Shown here: piece by piece, positions 51,728 through 60,771 of the stretch | Position numbering within the stretch: position 1 is the first letter of the stretch | How the letters are laid out: each line of letters opens with the position of its first letter | Assembly: GCF_005233875.1 (NCBI RefSeq) | Contig: NZ_SZPZ01000006.1 | Location: 1 to 64,000 of the forward strand | DNA: 64,000 nt | Source of the DNA: Kribbella jiaozuonensis | Lineage (GTDB): Bacteria > Actinomycetota > Actinomycetes > Propionibacteriales > Kribbellaceae | Direction: 5' to 3' | Notes under the pieces: model-generated | Told to the model about the DNA's origin: nothing | The model's database searches: none | Seen by the model: the letters and a program-made list of their open reading frames with translations, nothing else | Made by a program: the position numbers and the translations under genes

Positions 51728-52476
51728 TCGACGTCAAGGGTGTGCACAAGAGCTTCGGCGAACTCGAAGTACTGAAGGGCATCGATCTCGACGTACCGGC
51801 GGGTGCGGTCACCGTGATCCTCGGGCCGTCGGGATCGGGCAAGTCGACGTTGCTGCGGTCGATCAACCATCTGGAGAAGGTGGATCGCGGGCTGATCAAG
51901 ATCGACGGCGAGTTGATCGGGTACAAGCGGCGCGGCAACAAACTGCACGAGCTGCGCGAGCGGGAGATCCTGCGGCAGCGGTCGCAGGTCGGGTTCGTGT
52001 TCCAGACCTTCAACCTGTTCGGGCATCTGACCGTGCTGCAGAACGTGGTCGAGGCGCCGGTGTCGGCGCAGCGCCGCAAGCGCAGCGAGGTCGAGCCGTA
52101 TGCGCGGGAGCTGCTCGAGCGGGTCGGTGTCGGTGACAAGGCTGATGTGTATCCGCGGCAGTTGTCCGGCGGTCAGCAGCAGCGGGTCGCGATCGCTCGT
52201 GCGCTGGCTCTGAAACCGAAGGTCCTGCTGTTCGACGAGCCGACCAGCGCGCTCGATCCCGAGCTGGTCGGTGAGGTCCTCGACGTGATCAAGGAGCTCG
52301 CCCGCGACGGCGCCACGATGGTCGTCGTCACCCACGAGATCGGCTTCGCCCGGGAGATCGCCGACACGGTGGTCTTCATCGACGGCGGCCGGATCGTCGA
52401 ATCGGGTCCGCCGCGCGAGGTCCTCGACAACCCTGTCCACGAGCGCACTCGCGCCTTCATCTCGAAGGTCCTCTGA
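51724..52476 (+). CDS. Amino-acid-type ABC transporter ATP-binding protein
   Basis: 250 aa from ATG 51724. Walker A ILGPSGSGKSTLLRS, Q-loop FVFQTFNLF, signature LSGGQQQRVAIARAL, Walker B VLLFDEPTSALDPEL and switch His in VVVTHEIGF are all intact. Closest in type to GlnQ/HisP. Stop overlaps the next start (TGATGA). Confidence 0.93.
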   Translation: MIDVKGVHKSFGELEVLKGIDLDVPAGAVTVILGPSGSGKSTLLRSINHLEKVDRGLIKIDGELIGYKRRGNKLHELREREILRQRSQVGFVFQTFNLFGHLTVLQNVVEAPVSAQRRKRSEVEPYARELLERVGVGDKADVYPRQLSGGQQQRVAIARALALKPKVLLFDEPTSALDPELVGEVLDVIKELARDGATMVVVTHEIGFAREIADTVVFIDGGRIVESGPPREVLDNPVHERTRAFISKVL

Positions 52477-53429
52477 TGAAACGTTCTCTGTACGCCGTTC
52501 TCGCCGGAGCCGCAGCACTCGCGCTGGCGCTGGCCGGATGCGCCGGCGATCCCCAGGCCGTCGCCGCCTCCGACACCGGTGTGAATACCTCGGCCGATCA
52601 GAACCGCATCACCACCAGCAAGAACGATGCCGCCGCCGCGTTGGTCCCGGCGAAGGTCCGTGATCGCGGCACCTTGATCGTCGGCGGTGGGTTTGGGTCG
52701 GGCAGTGTGCCGCTCGGGTTCTACGCCGATGACAACAAGACCCCGATCGGGCTCGAGGTCGACATCGCGTACCTCGTCGCCCAGGCGCTCGGGCTGAAGC
52801 CGGAGATCGAGGTGACGAGCTGGGAGAACCTGTTCGTCGGGCTCGACTCCGGGAAGTACGACGTCGGGTTCTCGAACATCACGGTGACGGAGAAGCGGAA
52901 GCAGAAGTACGACTTCGCGACGTACCGGAAGGACGACATCGCGTTCGAGGCGAAGAAGGGCGGGACCTGGCGGGTCAGCGGCGGGAAGGACATCGCCGGG
53001 AAGACGATCGCGGTCGGGTCCGGGACGAACCAGGAGAAGATCCTGGTCGACTGGAACGAGGCGAACGTCAAGGCTGGGTTGCCGGCGGCAACGATCAAGT
53101 ACTTCCAGAAGAACACCGACACGTACTTGGCGTTGAGCTCCGGGCGGATCGATGCGTACCTCGGCCCGAACCCGTCGATCGCGTACCACGTGAAGACCTC
53201 CGGCGAGACCGAGACCATCGGCAAGTTCTCCGGCGCCGGTCCGACGCTGCAGGGCCTGATCGCCGCGACGACGAAGAAGGACGACGGCTTGGTCAAGGCC
53301 TATCAAGCGGCGCTCAACGCGGTCATCGCAGACGGCAGCTACGCCAAGGTCCTCGCCCGCTGGAACGTCTCCAGCGAAGCCGTCGCCACCTCCGAAATCA
53401 ACCCACCCGGCCTCCCACTGACGAGCTGA
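52476..53429 (+). CDS. Amino-acid ABC substrate-binding lipoprotein 1
   Basis: 317 aa. Lipobox ALALAGC near residue 22. Family-3 solute-binding protein: GFYADDNKTPIGLEVDIAYLVAQALG, VTSWENLFVGLDSGKYDVGFSNITVTEKRKQKYDFATY, GKTIAVGSGTNQEKILVDWN. The ligand pocket Arg/Asp positions typical for alpha-amino acids are plausible. Shares about half its residues with the next protein, a tandem duplication. Confidence 0.9.
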   Translation: MKRSLYAVLAGAAALALALAGCAGDPQAVAASDTGVNTSADQNRITTSKNDAAAALVPAKVRDRGTLIVGGGFGSGSVPLGFYADDNKTPIGLEVDIAYLVAQALGLKPEIEVTSWENLFVGLDSGKYDVGFSNITVTEKRKQKYDFATYRKDDIAFEAKKGGTWRVSGGKDIAGKTIAVGSGTNQEKILVDWNEANVKAGLPAATIKYFQKNTDTYLALSSGRIDAYLGPNPSIAYHVKTSGETETIGKFSGAGPTLQGLIAATTKKDDGLVKAYQAALNAVIADGSYAKVLARWNVSSEAVATSEINPPGLPLTS

Positions 53430-53432
53430 GGA

Positions 53433-54473
53433 ATGACGATGACTGAACGACAGAAGACCCCCGCCGCCCCTTCGGGGCGCCGGGCGGGGGAGAGGCGCGC
53501 GGCCGGAGGCCGCGGGGTGGCGGCGCGGGTAAGTGCGGGGCTCGTGGCGGTGCTGCTGGTGCTGGCCGGCTGTGCCGACCCGCAGACCAGCCCGGCGCCG
53601 AAGGATGGCGACGCGTCGCAGGTTGCGTTCGACACGTCTGCGAAGCAGACGCACATCACCTCGTCGAAGGTGGAAGCGATTGTGGCTGAGTTGCCGGCTG
53701 CGGTGCGGGACAGCGGGAAGCTGGTGGTGGGGAATGGGTCCGCGGGTGGAGGTTTGCCGCCGCTCGGGTTTACGGCGGATGACAACAAGACGCCGATCGG
53801 GGTCGAGATCGACATCGCGTACCTGGTCGCGAGTGTGCTCGGGCTGCAGCCCGAGATCGACACGACCAGCTGGGAGAACCTGTTCCTCGGGCTCGACTCC
53901 GGCAAGTACCAGGTCGGGATCTCGAACATCGGCGTGTCCGAGCTGCGCAAGGAGAAGTACGACTTCGCGACGTACCGGCTCGGCCTGCATGCCTTCGAAG
54001 CAAAGAAGGGCTCGGGGCTGAAGATCACCGGTCCGGCCGACATCTCCGGCAAGACCGTCGCGGTCAGCTCCGGCACGCTTCAGGAGGCGATCCTCGTCGA
54101 CTGGAACAAGCAGAACGTCGCAGCCGGCCGCAAACCCGCCAACCTCAAGTACTACCAGCAGGCCGCGGACACCTACCTCGCCCTGCAGTCCGGCCGAATC
54201 GACCTGTACCTCGGCCCGAACCCGAACGCGTCGTACCACGTCGCGACGCAGCACCAGACCGAGATCGTCGGCACGGTCTCGTCCAGCTACCCCGTGCAGG
54301 GTCTCGTCGGGATCACCACCAAGAAGGACGACGGCCTGGTCAAGCCGCTCGCCGACGCGCTGAACGCGGCGATCGCCGACGGCAGCTACGCCAAGGTCCT
54401 GGCCAAGTGGGGCCTGCAGGCCGAGGCCGTCCCGAAGTCGTTGATCAACCCGCCCGGTCTGCCGAAGAAATAG
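53433..54473 (+). CDS. Amino-acid ABC substrate-binding lipoprotein 2
   Basis: 346 aa. A long basic N-terminal region (GRRAGERRAAGGRGVAARV) precedes the membrane segment and lipobox VLAGC near residue 47. The body repeats the first binding protein's landmarks (GFTADDNKTPIGVEIDIAYLVASVLG, TTSWENLFLGLDSGKYQVGISNIGVSELRKEKYDFATY). The duplicated pair sharing one permease/ATPase set suggests two related ligands. Confidence 0.9.
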   Translation: MTMTERQKTPAAPSGRRAGERRAAGGRGVAARVSAGLVAVLLVLAGCADPQTSPAPKDGDASQVAFDTSAKQTHITSSKVEAIVAELPAAVRDSGKLVVGNGSAGGGLPPLGFTADDNKTPIGVEIDIAYLVASVLGLQPEIDTTSWENLFLGLDSGKYQVGISNIGVSELRKEKYDFATYRLGLHAFEAKKGSGLKITGPADISGKTVAVSSGTLQEAILVDWNKQNVAAGRKPANLKYYQQAADTYLALQSGRIDLYLGPNPNASYHVATQHQTEIVGTVSSSYPVQGLVGITTKKDDGLVKPLADALNAAIADGSYAKVLAKWGLQAEAVPKSLINPPGLPKK

Positions 54474-54482
54474 GAGAACTCG

Positions 54483-55538
54483 ATGGCGACCATTGCAACC
54501 CTCTCGAGCAGTCCGTCGGTACCGTCCCGCACGGATGCCGTTCTCGAATATGTCACCAAGCGCCTGATCAGCCACGGCCATACCGTCACGCCGATCGTGT
54601 TGCGCGACCTGCCGGCCGAGCCGTTGGTGCGAGGTCAGGCCGATCATCCGGCGATCGCCGCGGCGGCCGCGATCCTCGAGGCTGCGGACGCGGTCGTCGT
54701 CACGACGCCGGTCTACAAGGCGGCGTACTCCGGTCTGTTGAAGGTGTTCCTCGACCTGCTCCCGCAGTACGCGCTGAAGGGCAAGACAGTGTTGCCGCTG
54801 GCAACGGGCGGTACGCCGGCGCACGTGCTGGTGATCGACTACGCGCTGCGCCCGGTGCTGACAAGTCTCGGCGCCGGGGCGATCGGCCAGGGCTGGTTCG
54901 TGTTGTCGTCGCACATCCACTTGTACGACGGGGGCGGGGTCCTGCTCGATCAGGCGGCGTCCGTGCCGCTGTACCAGGTGACCGAGGCGTTTCTCGCGAC
55001 CGTCGAGGGCGAGCAGGTCGTCGAGAGCGGGCCGGTGCAGCTCGCTGCGGTCGAGGCGGTCCGGGTGCGGCCCGAGGATCCAGCGGCGGCGCCGCTGCTG
55101 GCGGATCTCGTGGTCGAATACAGCAGCCGGTACGGGCGGACCAACGCGAACACGCAGCTGACCGAAGTACCGGCGTCCGACTTCCACGTCGAGAGCGGCG
55201 GGGCGTTCGTGCTGCTGCGGTACGGCGGTCAGACGGTGGCCGGCGGCGCGATCCGTCGGTACGACGACGAGACCGCCGAGGTGAAGCGGATGTGGACCTC
55301 GCATCTGCATCGGCGGCAAGGGCTCGGCCGTCGCGTGCTGGCCGAGTTGGAGGCGGCCGCTGCGGATCTCGGGTATCGGCGGCTGTACCTGACAACGGGA
55401 CCGCGTCAGCCGGAAGCGGCTGCGTTGTATCTCGCGGCCGGTTTCGAGCCGCAGTTCGACACGTCGGTCGATCCCGAGTCGATCGGTCCGCTGCCCTTCA
55501 CGAAGGAGATTCCGGTGGCATTGAAGGTGGCGTCATGA
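54483..55538 (+). CDS. FMN reductase (SsuE-like) fused to GNAT acetyltransferase
   Basis: 351 aa. Residues 1-175 form an NAD(P)H:FMN reductase (TLSSSPSVPSRTDAVLEYV phosphate loop, VVTTPVYKAAYSGLLKVFLDLLPQYAL, PLATGGTPAHVLVIDYALRPVL). Residues 190-350 form a GNAT domain (GAFVLLRYGGQTVAGGAIRRYDDETAEVKRMWTSHLHRRQGLGRRVLAELEAAA, LYLAAGFEP). The reductase supplies FMNH2 to the LLM enzymes downstream; the GNAT part could N-acetylate the imported amino acid. The same two activities are separate genes in organosulfur operons of Bacillus. GGAGAA precedes ATG 54483. Confidence 0.88.
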   Translation: MATIATLSSSPSVPSRTDAVLEYVTKRLISHGHTVTPIVLRDLPAEPLVRGQADHPAIAAAAAILEAADAVVVTTPVYKAAYSGLLKVFLDLLPQYALKGKTVLPLATGGTPAHVLVIDYALRPVLTSLGAGAIGQGWFVLSSHIHLYDGGGVLLDQAASVPLYQVTEAFLATVEGEQVVESGPVQLAAVEAVRVRPEDPAAAPLLADLVVEYSSRYGRTNANTQLTEVPASDFHVESGGAFVLLRYGGQTVAGGAIRRYDDETAEVKRMWTSHLHRRQGLGRRVLAELEAAAADLGYRRLYLTTGPRQPEAAALYLAAGFEPQFDTSVDPESIGPLPFTKEIPVALKVAS

Positions 55539-56509
55539 TCGTTGGTCTCGAGATCGATGGTGCGGGTACGGATCCGGCTGCGTGGCGTGGAGCTGAGGTT
55601 GATCCGCGGGCGATTCTCACCGGTGAGTTGGCGTTGCGGGCGGTGCAGCGGGCGGAGGCGGCCGGGGTCGACTTCGTCACGTTCGTCGACGCGTTGGAGG
55701 CGCCGGACGACGTACCCGATCGGGTGAGTGTGCGGCTGGACGCGCTGGGGCTGGCCGCGCGGATCGCGCCGTTGACCGAGCGGATCGGGCTGTTGCCGAC
55801 GATCACTGTCACGCACACCGAGCCGTTCCACGTGCAGGCCTCGGTGGCGACGCTCGATCATGTCTCGGGCGGACGCGGTGGCTGGGTCGCGGACGTGTCG
55901 TCATCGGCCGCCGCAGCAGCGGTCGTCGGCCGCCGTCAGCCTGCCCCTGCTGCGGAGACGTGGCGAGAGGCGCGGTACGTCGTGGACGTGAGCCGCCGCT
56001 TGTGGGATTCCTGGGAGGACGACGCGATCATCCGCGACGCCTCCACAGGGCGGTACGTCGACCGCGAGAAACTGCACTACGTCGAGTTCGAGTCGCCGTC
56101 GTTCGACATCAAGGGTCCGTCGATCGTTCCTCGTCCGCCGCAGGGGCATCCCATCACGGCGATCCGCGTGAGCAGCCCCGAGGCTCTCGAAGCAGCGGCC
56201 GATGCCGACCTTGTCCTGGTCGACGAAGTACCCGCGCAGCTGAACGCGCTGGTGATCGTGTCGGTTGAGGTGCGGCCTCATCTCGACGGGGTGGATGGGC
56301 TTGTCGAGCTGATTGAGGGATTGGCCGGGGCTGACGGTGTACATCTCCGGCCCGCGTCGCTCGAGCTGGATGTGCCCGTGATTGCGGACGAGTTGTTGCC
56401 GCGGTTGCGGGAGCGCGGGTTGGTGGGGCCGGCGGAGCGCGGTGGGAGTTTGCGGGGCCGGCTCGGGTTGGGGCGGCCGGCGAACAGGTACGTGGGGAGC
56501 GAGCGATGA
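55535..56509 (+). CDS. LLM class oxidoreductase 1 (divergent)
   Basis: 324 aa from ATG 55535, ATGA overlap with the fusion gene. A luciferase-like barrel is seen in ALRAVQRAEAAGVDFVTFVDAL, IGLLPTITVTHTEPFHVQASVATLDHVSGGRGGWVADVS, and RRLWDSWEDDAI, close to the NtaA/SnaA group, but the second half is shorter and more divergent than in the next gene, and may have lost some flavin contacts. It could be a regulatory or partner subunit. Confidence 0.8.
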   Translation: MIVGLEIDGAGTDPAAWRGAEVDPRAILTGELALRAVQRAEAAGVDFVTFVDALEAPDDVPDRVSVRLDALGLAARIAPLTERIGLLPTITVTHTEPFHVQASVATLDHVSGGRGGWVADVSSSAAAAAVVGRRQPAPAAETWREARYVVDVSRRLWDSWEDDAIIRDASTGRYVDREKLHYVEFESPSFDIKGPSIVPRPPQGHPITAIRVSSPEALEAAADADLVLVDEVPAQLNALVIVSVEVRPHLDGVDGLVELIEGLAGADGVHLRPASLELDVPVIADELLPRLRERGLVGPAERGGSLRGRLGLGRPANRYVGSER

Positions 56510-57822
56510 GCAAGCAGATTCATCTGGCCGCGCACTTCCCGGGCGTCAACAACACGACCGTCTGGTCGGATCCGCAGGCGGGCTCGCAGATCGACTTCAG
56601 TTCGTTCCGGCACTTGGCGGAGACGGCCGAGCGGGGCACGTTCGACTTCTTCTTCTTGGCCGAGGGGCTGCGGCTGCGTGAGGTGAAGGGCAAGATCCAC
56701 GACATCGACGTCGTCGGGCGGCCCGAGTCGTTGACCGTGCTCAGCGCACTGGCTGCCGTCACCACGCACCTCGGCCTGGCGGCGACGGTGAACTCGACGT
56801 TCAACGAGCCGTACGAACTGGCGAAGCGGCTGTCCACACTCGACCACCTGTCCGGCGGTCGCGCGGCGTGGAACGTCGTGACGTCATGGGACGCGTTCAC
56901 CGGCGAGAACTTCCGCCGCGGCGGGTACCTCGACAAGGCGGATCGGTACGTCCGCGCCCAGGAATCGCTGCGGATCGTACGCAAACTCTGGGACTCCTGG
57001 AGCGAGGACCAGCTGGTCCTCGACCAGGCGACGGGCGCGTTCGCCCGCGAGGGCGCTGGGGCCTTCGCGGACGAAGGCGCGCACTTCGACATCCGCGGGC
57101 AGTTCGGCCTGCCGCCGTCACCGCAAGGGCGGCCGGTGATCATCCAGGCGGGTGACAGCGACCAGGGGCGGGAGTTCGCGGCGTCCGACGCGGATGTGAT
57201 CTTCAGCCGGCACGGGACGTTCGAGGCCGGGAAGACCTTCTACAAGGACGTGAAGTCGCGGCTGTCGAAGTACGGGCGGACCGAGGACTCGCTGAAGATC
57301 ATGCCCGCTGTGACGGTCGTGGTCGCCGACACGGACGACGAGGCGGTCGACAAGGCGGCGTACATCCGGGAACAGCAGGTGTCCGGTCCGACCGCGCTTG
57401 TCCTTGCGGAACTGCTGTGGGGACGCGACCTCTCGGCGTACGACCCGGATGGTCCGTTGCCGGCCGAGGATCCGGTGGTGGGTTCGTCGGTGACGCAGGG
57501 GCGGGTCGGGTACAACGATCCGTTCCCGATCGTCGCGGAGTGGCGGGCGCAGGCGGAGGCGCACGGCTGGTCGCTGCGGCAGACCGTGATCAACCAGCAG
57601 AACCGGCAGACGTTCATCGGTTCGCCGGCCACGGTCGCCGAGGCCATCAACCACCACGTCCAGGAGGATGCCGCCGACGGGTTCGTCCTCGTCCCGCATC
57701 TCACGCCCTCCGGCCTCGATGATTTCGTCGACCGGGTGGTGCCACTCCTGCGCGACCGCGGCGTCTTCCGCCAGGAGTACGCCGGTACGACGCTGCGCTC
57801 GAACCTCGGGCTGCAGGTATGA
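56506..57822 (+). CDS. LLM monooxygenase 2 (NtaA/SnaA/DszA/YxeK type)
   Basis: 438 aa, ATGA-coupled. Full-length flavin monooxygenase of the NtaA group: HLAAHFPGVNNTTVWSDPQAGSQIDF, AERGTFDFFFLAEGL, TVNSTFNEPYELAKRLSTLDHLSGGRAAWNVVTSWD, RKLWDSWSEDQL, GRPVIIQAGDSDQGREFAA. Members such as DszA, SnaA and YxeK use FMNH2 and O2 to cleave C-N or C-S bonds. It is the best candidate for the C-S bond-breaking step. Confidence 0.92.
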   Translation: MSKQIHLAAHFPGVNNTTVWSDPQAGSQIDFSSFRHLAETAERGTFDFFFLAEGLRLREVKGKIHDIDVVGRPESLTVLSALAAVTTHLGLAATVNSTFNEPYELAKRLSTLDHLSGGRAAWNVVTSWDAFTGENFRRGGYLDKADRYVRAQESLRIVRKLWDSWSEDQLVLDQATGAFAREGAGAFADEGAHFDIRGQFGLPPSPQGRPVIIQAGDSDQGREFAASDADVIFSRHGTFEAGKTFYKDVKSRLSKYGRTEDSLKIMPAVTVVVADTDDEAVDKAAYIREQQVSGPTALVLAELLWGRDLSAYDPDGPLPAEDPVVGSSVTQGRVGYNDPFPIVAEWRAQAEAHGWSLRQTVINQQNRQTFIGSPATVAEAINHHVQEDAADGFVLVPHLTPSGLDDFVDRVVPLLRDRGVFRQEYAGTTLRSNLGLQV

Positions 57823-59696
57823 GCGTGGCCGAGCTGCATCCCTGGAAGGAGCCGCCGGCAACGATCGTGTTCGTCGGCGGCGGGCCGCGGACCGTCGGGC
57901 TGCTCGAGCGGTTCGCGGCCAGCGCGCCGGACCTGCTCGACGGGCGCGACGTCGAGATCCATGTGGTGGATCCGTATCCGGTCGGTGGTGGGCGGATCTG
58001 GCGGCGGGAGCAGTCGCGGCTGTTGTGGATGAACTCGATGACGTCGGACGTCACGATCTTCACCGACGAGTCGGTCGACTGCGACGGACCGATCGTGCCG
58101 GGTCCGGACCTCGCGACCTGGGTCGCCGGTGAGGGTGCGGTGATCCTGGAGAAGGCCGGGCTGGAGCAGCCGGGGCCGATGGACTTCCCACCGCGGCTGG
58201 TGCAGGCGGAGTACCTGGCGTGGGTGTGGGAGCGCGTCGTCCGCGATCTCCCCGCGACCGTGACCACCCATCGCGAGCGGGCGGTCGAGCTCACCGCGGA
58301 CCAGCGGGTGGTTCTCGAGTCAGGCCGGGAGATCGCGGCCGACGCGGTAATCCTTGCCCTCGGCTACCTGGATCGGTTGCCCACGGCATCGGAGTCGGCG
58401 TGGGCGGCCCAGGCAGCGGATGCGGGGCTGACCTACATCCCGCCCGGTTACACGGCGGACGTCGACCTCGACGGGTTGTGGCCGAAGTCGCCGGTCATTG
58501 TGCGGGGGTTCGGGCAGGCGTTCATCGACCTGATGGTGCTGCTCACCGAGGGGCGCGGCGGCTGGTACGACGAGTGCGAGGGGCTGCTCACCTACCACCC
58601 GTCGGGCGACGAGCCGATCTTGTACGTCGGCTCGCGGCGCGGCGTGCCGTATCACGCGAAACTCGGCTACACCGTCGCCGGCACGAAGCCGGTGCCTACG
58701 CGGTATCTGACTGCCGAGGCTCTTGGCGACGGACTGCTCGACTTCGATCGCGATGTTGCGCCGTTGATCGACAAGGAGCTGGCGTACGCCCATTACAAGC
58801 AACTGTTCACCGCCCACCCTGAACGAGTCGTCGGCTCGTGGACGGAGTTCGAGAACGCGCTGGACGAGTGGACGCCGGGCTTCGAGGCCGTAGCCGCTTC
58901 GGCGGTGCCGGATCCGGCGGACCGGTTCGTCCGCTCGGAGATCGACCGGCCGCTGGCCGGGAGATCGTTCGAGGACCGCGCGGGCTTCGAGCGGTTCATG
59001 ACCGGGCTGATCGAAGGTGATCTGGTCCGGCGGGCGGATCCGGCGTACTCGGCGGATCTGGCGGTGTTCAACGCCTTGCTGAGTATTTACAGTGTGTTGT
59101 CGCGGGCGATCACCGAAGGGCAGTTGTCGGACGAGGACCGGGTGCGCAAGGTCGAGACCGAGTGGCATGGGTTCTTCTCGTTCGTGGCCAGTGGGCCGCC
59201 GCCGCGGCGGTTGGAGGAACTGCTCGCATTGCACCGGGCGGGGATCGTGCGGTTCGCCGGGCCCGATCTGGACGTTGCTATCGACAACGACCATTTCGTT
59301 GCCAAGAGCCCCGGAGTTGACGGGGAGATCCAGGCCCGGGCGTTCGTCGAAGCGCGGTTGCCGCGGCCCGACGTACTCGCGACGACTGATCCGTTGTTGC
59401 GCGGTCTGCTCGACTCCGGCGCACTCGCGGCCGATGAACTGTTCGCGGCCGACGGGACGAGTCTCGGCGGCGGTCAACTCAAGGCCGACTCGCAGTGTCG
59501 CGCGATCCGTGCCGACGGCTCCACGCACGAAGCGCTGTTCCTGCTCGGGCCGTCCGTGTCGGGCTCGGCCGGCTCGTCCGGGTTCTCCCGGCCGCATTTC
59601 AACGGTCCCGGCTTCCGGCAGAACGACGCCGTCGCCCGGGACCTGCTCAAGCTGCTCGCACCTACCGTACGGAAGGAAGAACGCCATGCCAGTTGA
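57819..59696 (+). CDS. FAD/NAD(P)-binding protein
   Basis: 625 aa, ATGA-coupled. N-terminal FAD-NAD(P)-binding domain (PF13454 type): TIVFVGGGPRTVGLLERFAA, the acidic loop VVDPYPVGGGRIWRREQ, LLWMNSMTSDVTIF, and a second nucleotide site AVILALGYLDRLP. It has the size and layout of the unassigned flavoproteins seen in actinobacteria near sulfur and siderophore genes. Possibly oxidises a sulfur-containing intermediate; no direct evidence. Its end overlaps the next gene by 11 bp. Confidence 0.82.
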   Translation: MSVAELHPWKEPPATIVFVGGGPRTVGLLERFAASAPDLLDGRDVEIHVVDPYPVGGGRIWRREQSRLLWMNSMTSDVTIFTDESVDCDGPIVPGPDLATWVAGEGAVILEKAGLEQPGPMDFPPRLVQAEYLAWVWERVVRDLPATVTTHRERAVELTADQRVVLESGREIAADAVILALGYLDRLPTASESAWAAQAADAGLTYIPPGYTADVDLDGLWPKSPVIVRGFGQAFIDLMVLLTEGRGGWYDECEGLLTYHPSGDEPILYVGSRRGVPYHAKLGYTVAGTKPVPTRYLTAEALGDGLLDFDRDVAPLIDKELAYAHYKQLFTAHPERVVGSWTEFENALDEWTPGFEAVAASAVPDPADRFVRSEIDRPLAGRSFEDRAGFERFMTGLIEGDLVRRADPAYSADLAVFNALLSIYSVLSRAITEGQLSDEDRVRKVETEWHGFFSFVASGPPPRRLEELLALHRAGIVRFAGPDLDVAIDNDHFVAKSPGVDGEIQARAFVEARLPRPDVLATTDPLLRGLLDSGALAADELFAADGTSLGGGQLKADSQCRAIRADGSTHEALFLLGPSVSGSAGSSGFSRPHFNGPGFRQNDAVARDLLKLLAPTVRKEERHAS

Positions 59697-60771
59697 GTTC
59701 CTGGGTATCGCCGGGACCAACCCGGCCAGCGAGGTCACGCCGCGAACCGGCGGCCCGCTGGACCTCGAGTACACGTCCAAACTCGCCCGCGCCCACGAGG
59801 ACAACGGCTGGGACCGGATCCTCTTCGCCTATCACTCCGGCTCGCCCGATCCGTCGCAGGTCGCGGCGTACGTCGCCGGCCGTACCGATCACATCAACCT
59901 GGTCGTCGCGCACCGGCCGAACGTCGCCTACCCGACGCTGACCGCGAAGACGTTCGCGACACTGGACCACCTCAGCGGCGGCCGGTTCGAAGTACACGTG
60001 ATCACCGGAGGCTCGACCGCGGACCAGGCCGCCGAGGGCGACTTCCTGGCGAAGGACGACCGCTATGGGCGGACCCGCGAGTTCATCCAGATCCTCAAGC
60101 AGGCCTGGACGTCCGATCAGCGCTTCGACTTCAACGGCGAGCACTACCGCTTCGAGCAGTTCCTGGCCGACATCAAACCGCTCCAGCAACCGCGGCCGCG
60201 GATCTCGTTCGGAGGCTCGTCCGCTGCGGCGTACGCCGTCGGTGCCGCCGAGGCGGACATCTTCGCGCTGTGGGGCGAACCGCTCGCCGGGACCCGCGAA
60301 CAGCTCGCCACCATCGACGCCGAGGCGGCTAAGGCAGGCCGCGCGGACCGCCCGACCATCCAGATCGCGTTCCGGCCGATCATCGCGCCGACCGAGGAAC
60401 TCGCCTGGGAGAAGGCGGAGAGCATCCTCGGCCGGATCAAGAACGGACCGGCCCCGACCCGACTCCGTTCGAAGACGCCGGAGAACGCCGGCTCCCAGCG
60501 ACTGCTCAAGGCCGTCGCGGAAGGCGAGCGGCACGACCGCGCGCTGTGGACCGCGCCGACCGGCGTCACCGGTGGCGGCGGCAACTCGACAGCCCTCGTC
60601 GGTACGCCGGACACCGTCGCGGCCGCGCTGCTCGACTACTACGACCTCGGCATCCGGATCTTCTCCGCCCGCGGCTACGACATCTACGACGACGCGATCG
60701 ACTTCGGCCGGTACGTCATCCCGCTGGTCCGCTCCGAGGTAGCCCACCGCGAACAGAGGAAGGCCTCATGA
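59686..60771 (+). CDS. LLM monooxygenase 3 (SsuD-like)
   Basis: 361 aa from ATG 59686 preceded by GGAAGGA. Alkanesulfonate-monooxygenase-like pattern: DNGWDRILFAYHSGSPDPSQVAAYVAGRTDHINLVVAHRPNVAYPTLTAKTFATLDHLSGGRFEVHVITGG, KQAWTSDQRFDFNGEHYRFE, ISFGGSSAAAYAVGAAEADIFALWGEP. SsuD enzymes desulfonate alkanesulfonates with FMNH2 from an SsuE partner, here the fused reductase. Confidence 0.92.
   Translation: MPVEFLGIAGTNPASEVTPRTGGPLDLEYTSKLARAHEDNGWDRILFAYHSGSPDPSQVAAYVAGRTDHINLVVAHRPNVAYPTLTAKTFATLDHLSGGRFEVHVITGGSTADQAAEGDFLAKDDRYGRTREFIQILKQAWTSDQRFDFNGEHYRFEQFLADIKPLQQPRPRISFGGSSAAAYAVGAAEADIFALWGEPLAGTREQLATIDAEAAKAGRADRPTIQIAFRPIIAPTEELAWEKAESILGRIKNGPAPTRLRSKTPENAGSQRLLKAVAEGERHDRALWTAPTGVTGGGGNSTALVGTPDTVAAALLDYYDLGIRIFSARGYDIYDDAIDFGRYVIPLVRSEVAHREQRKAS

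Noticed and set aside
52173..55319. 1048-aa open frame antisense to the ATPase, binding-protein and reductase genes
   Set aside because: Repetitive Arg/Val/Asp/Leu composition, mirrors the duplicated binding-protein genes on the other strand, no domain.
58320..59804. 494-aa leftward frame antisense to the FAD/NAD(P) gene
   Set aside because: Shadow frame without motifs; the plus strand is ATGA-coupled on both sides.
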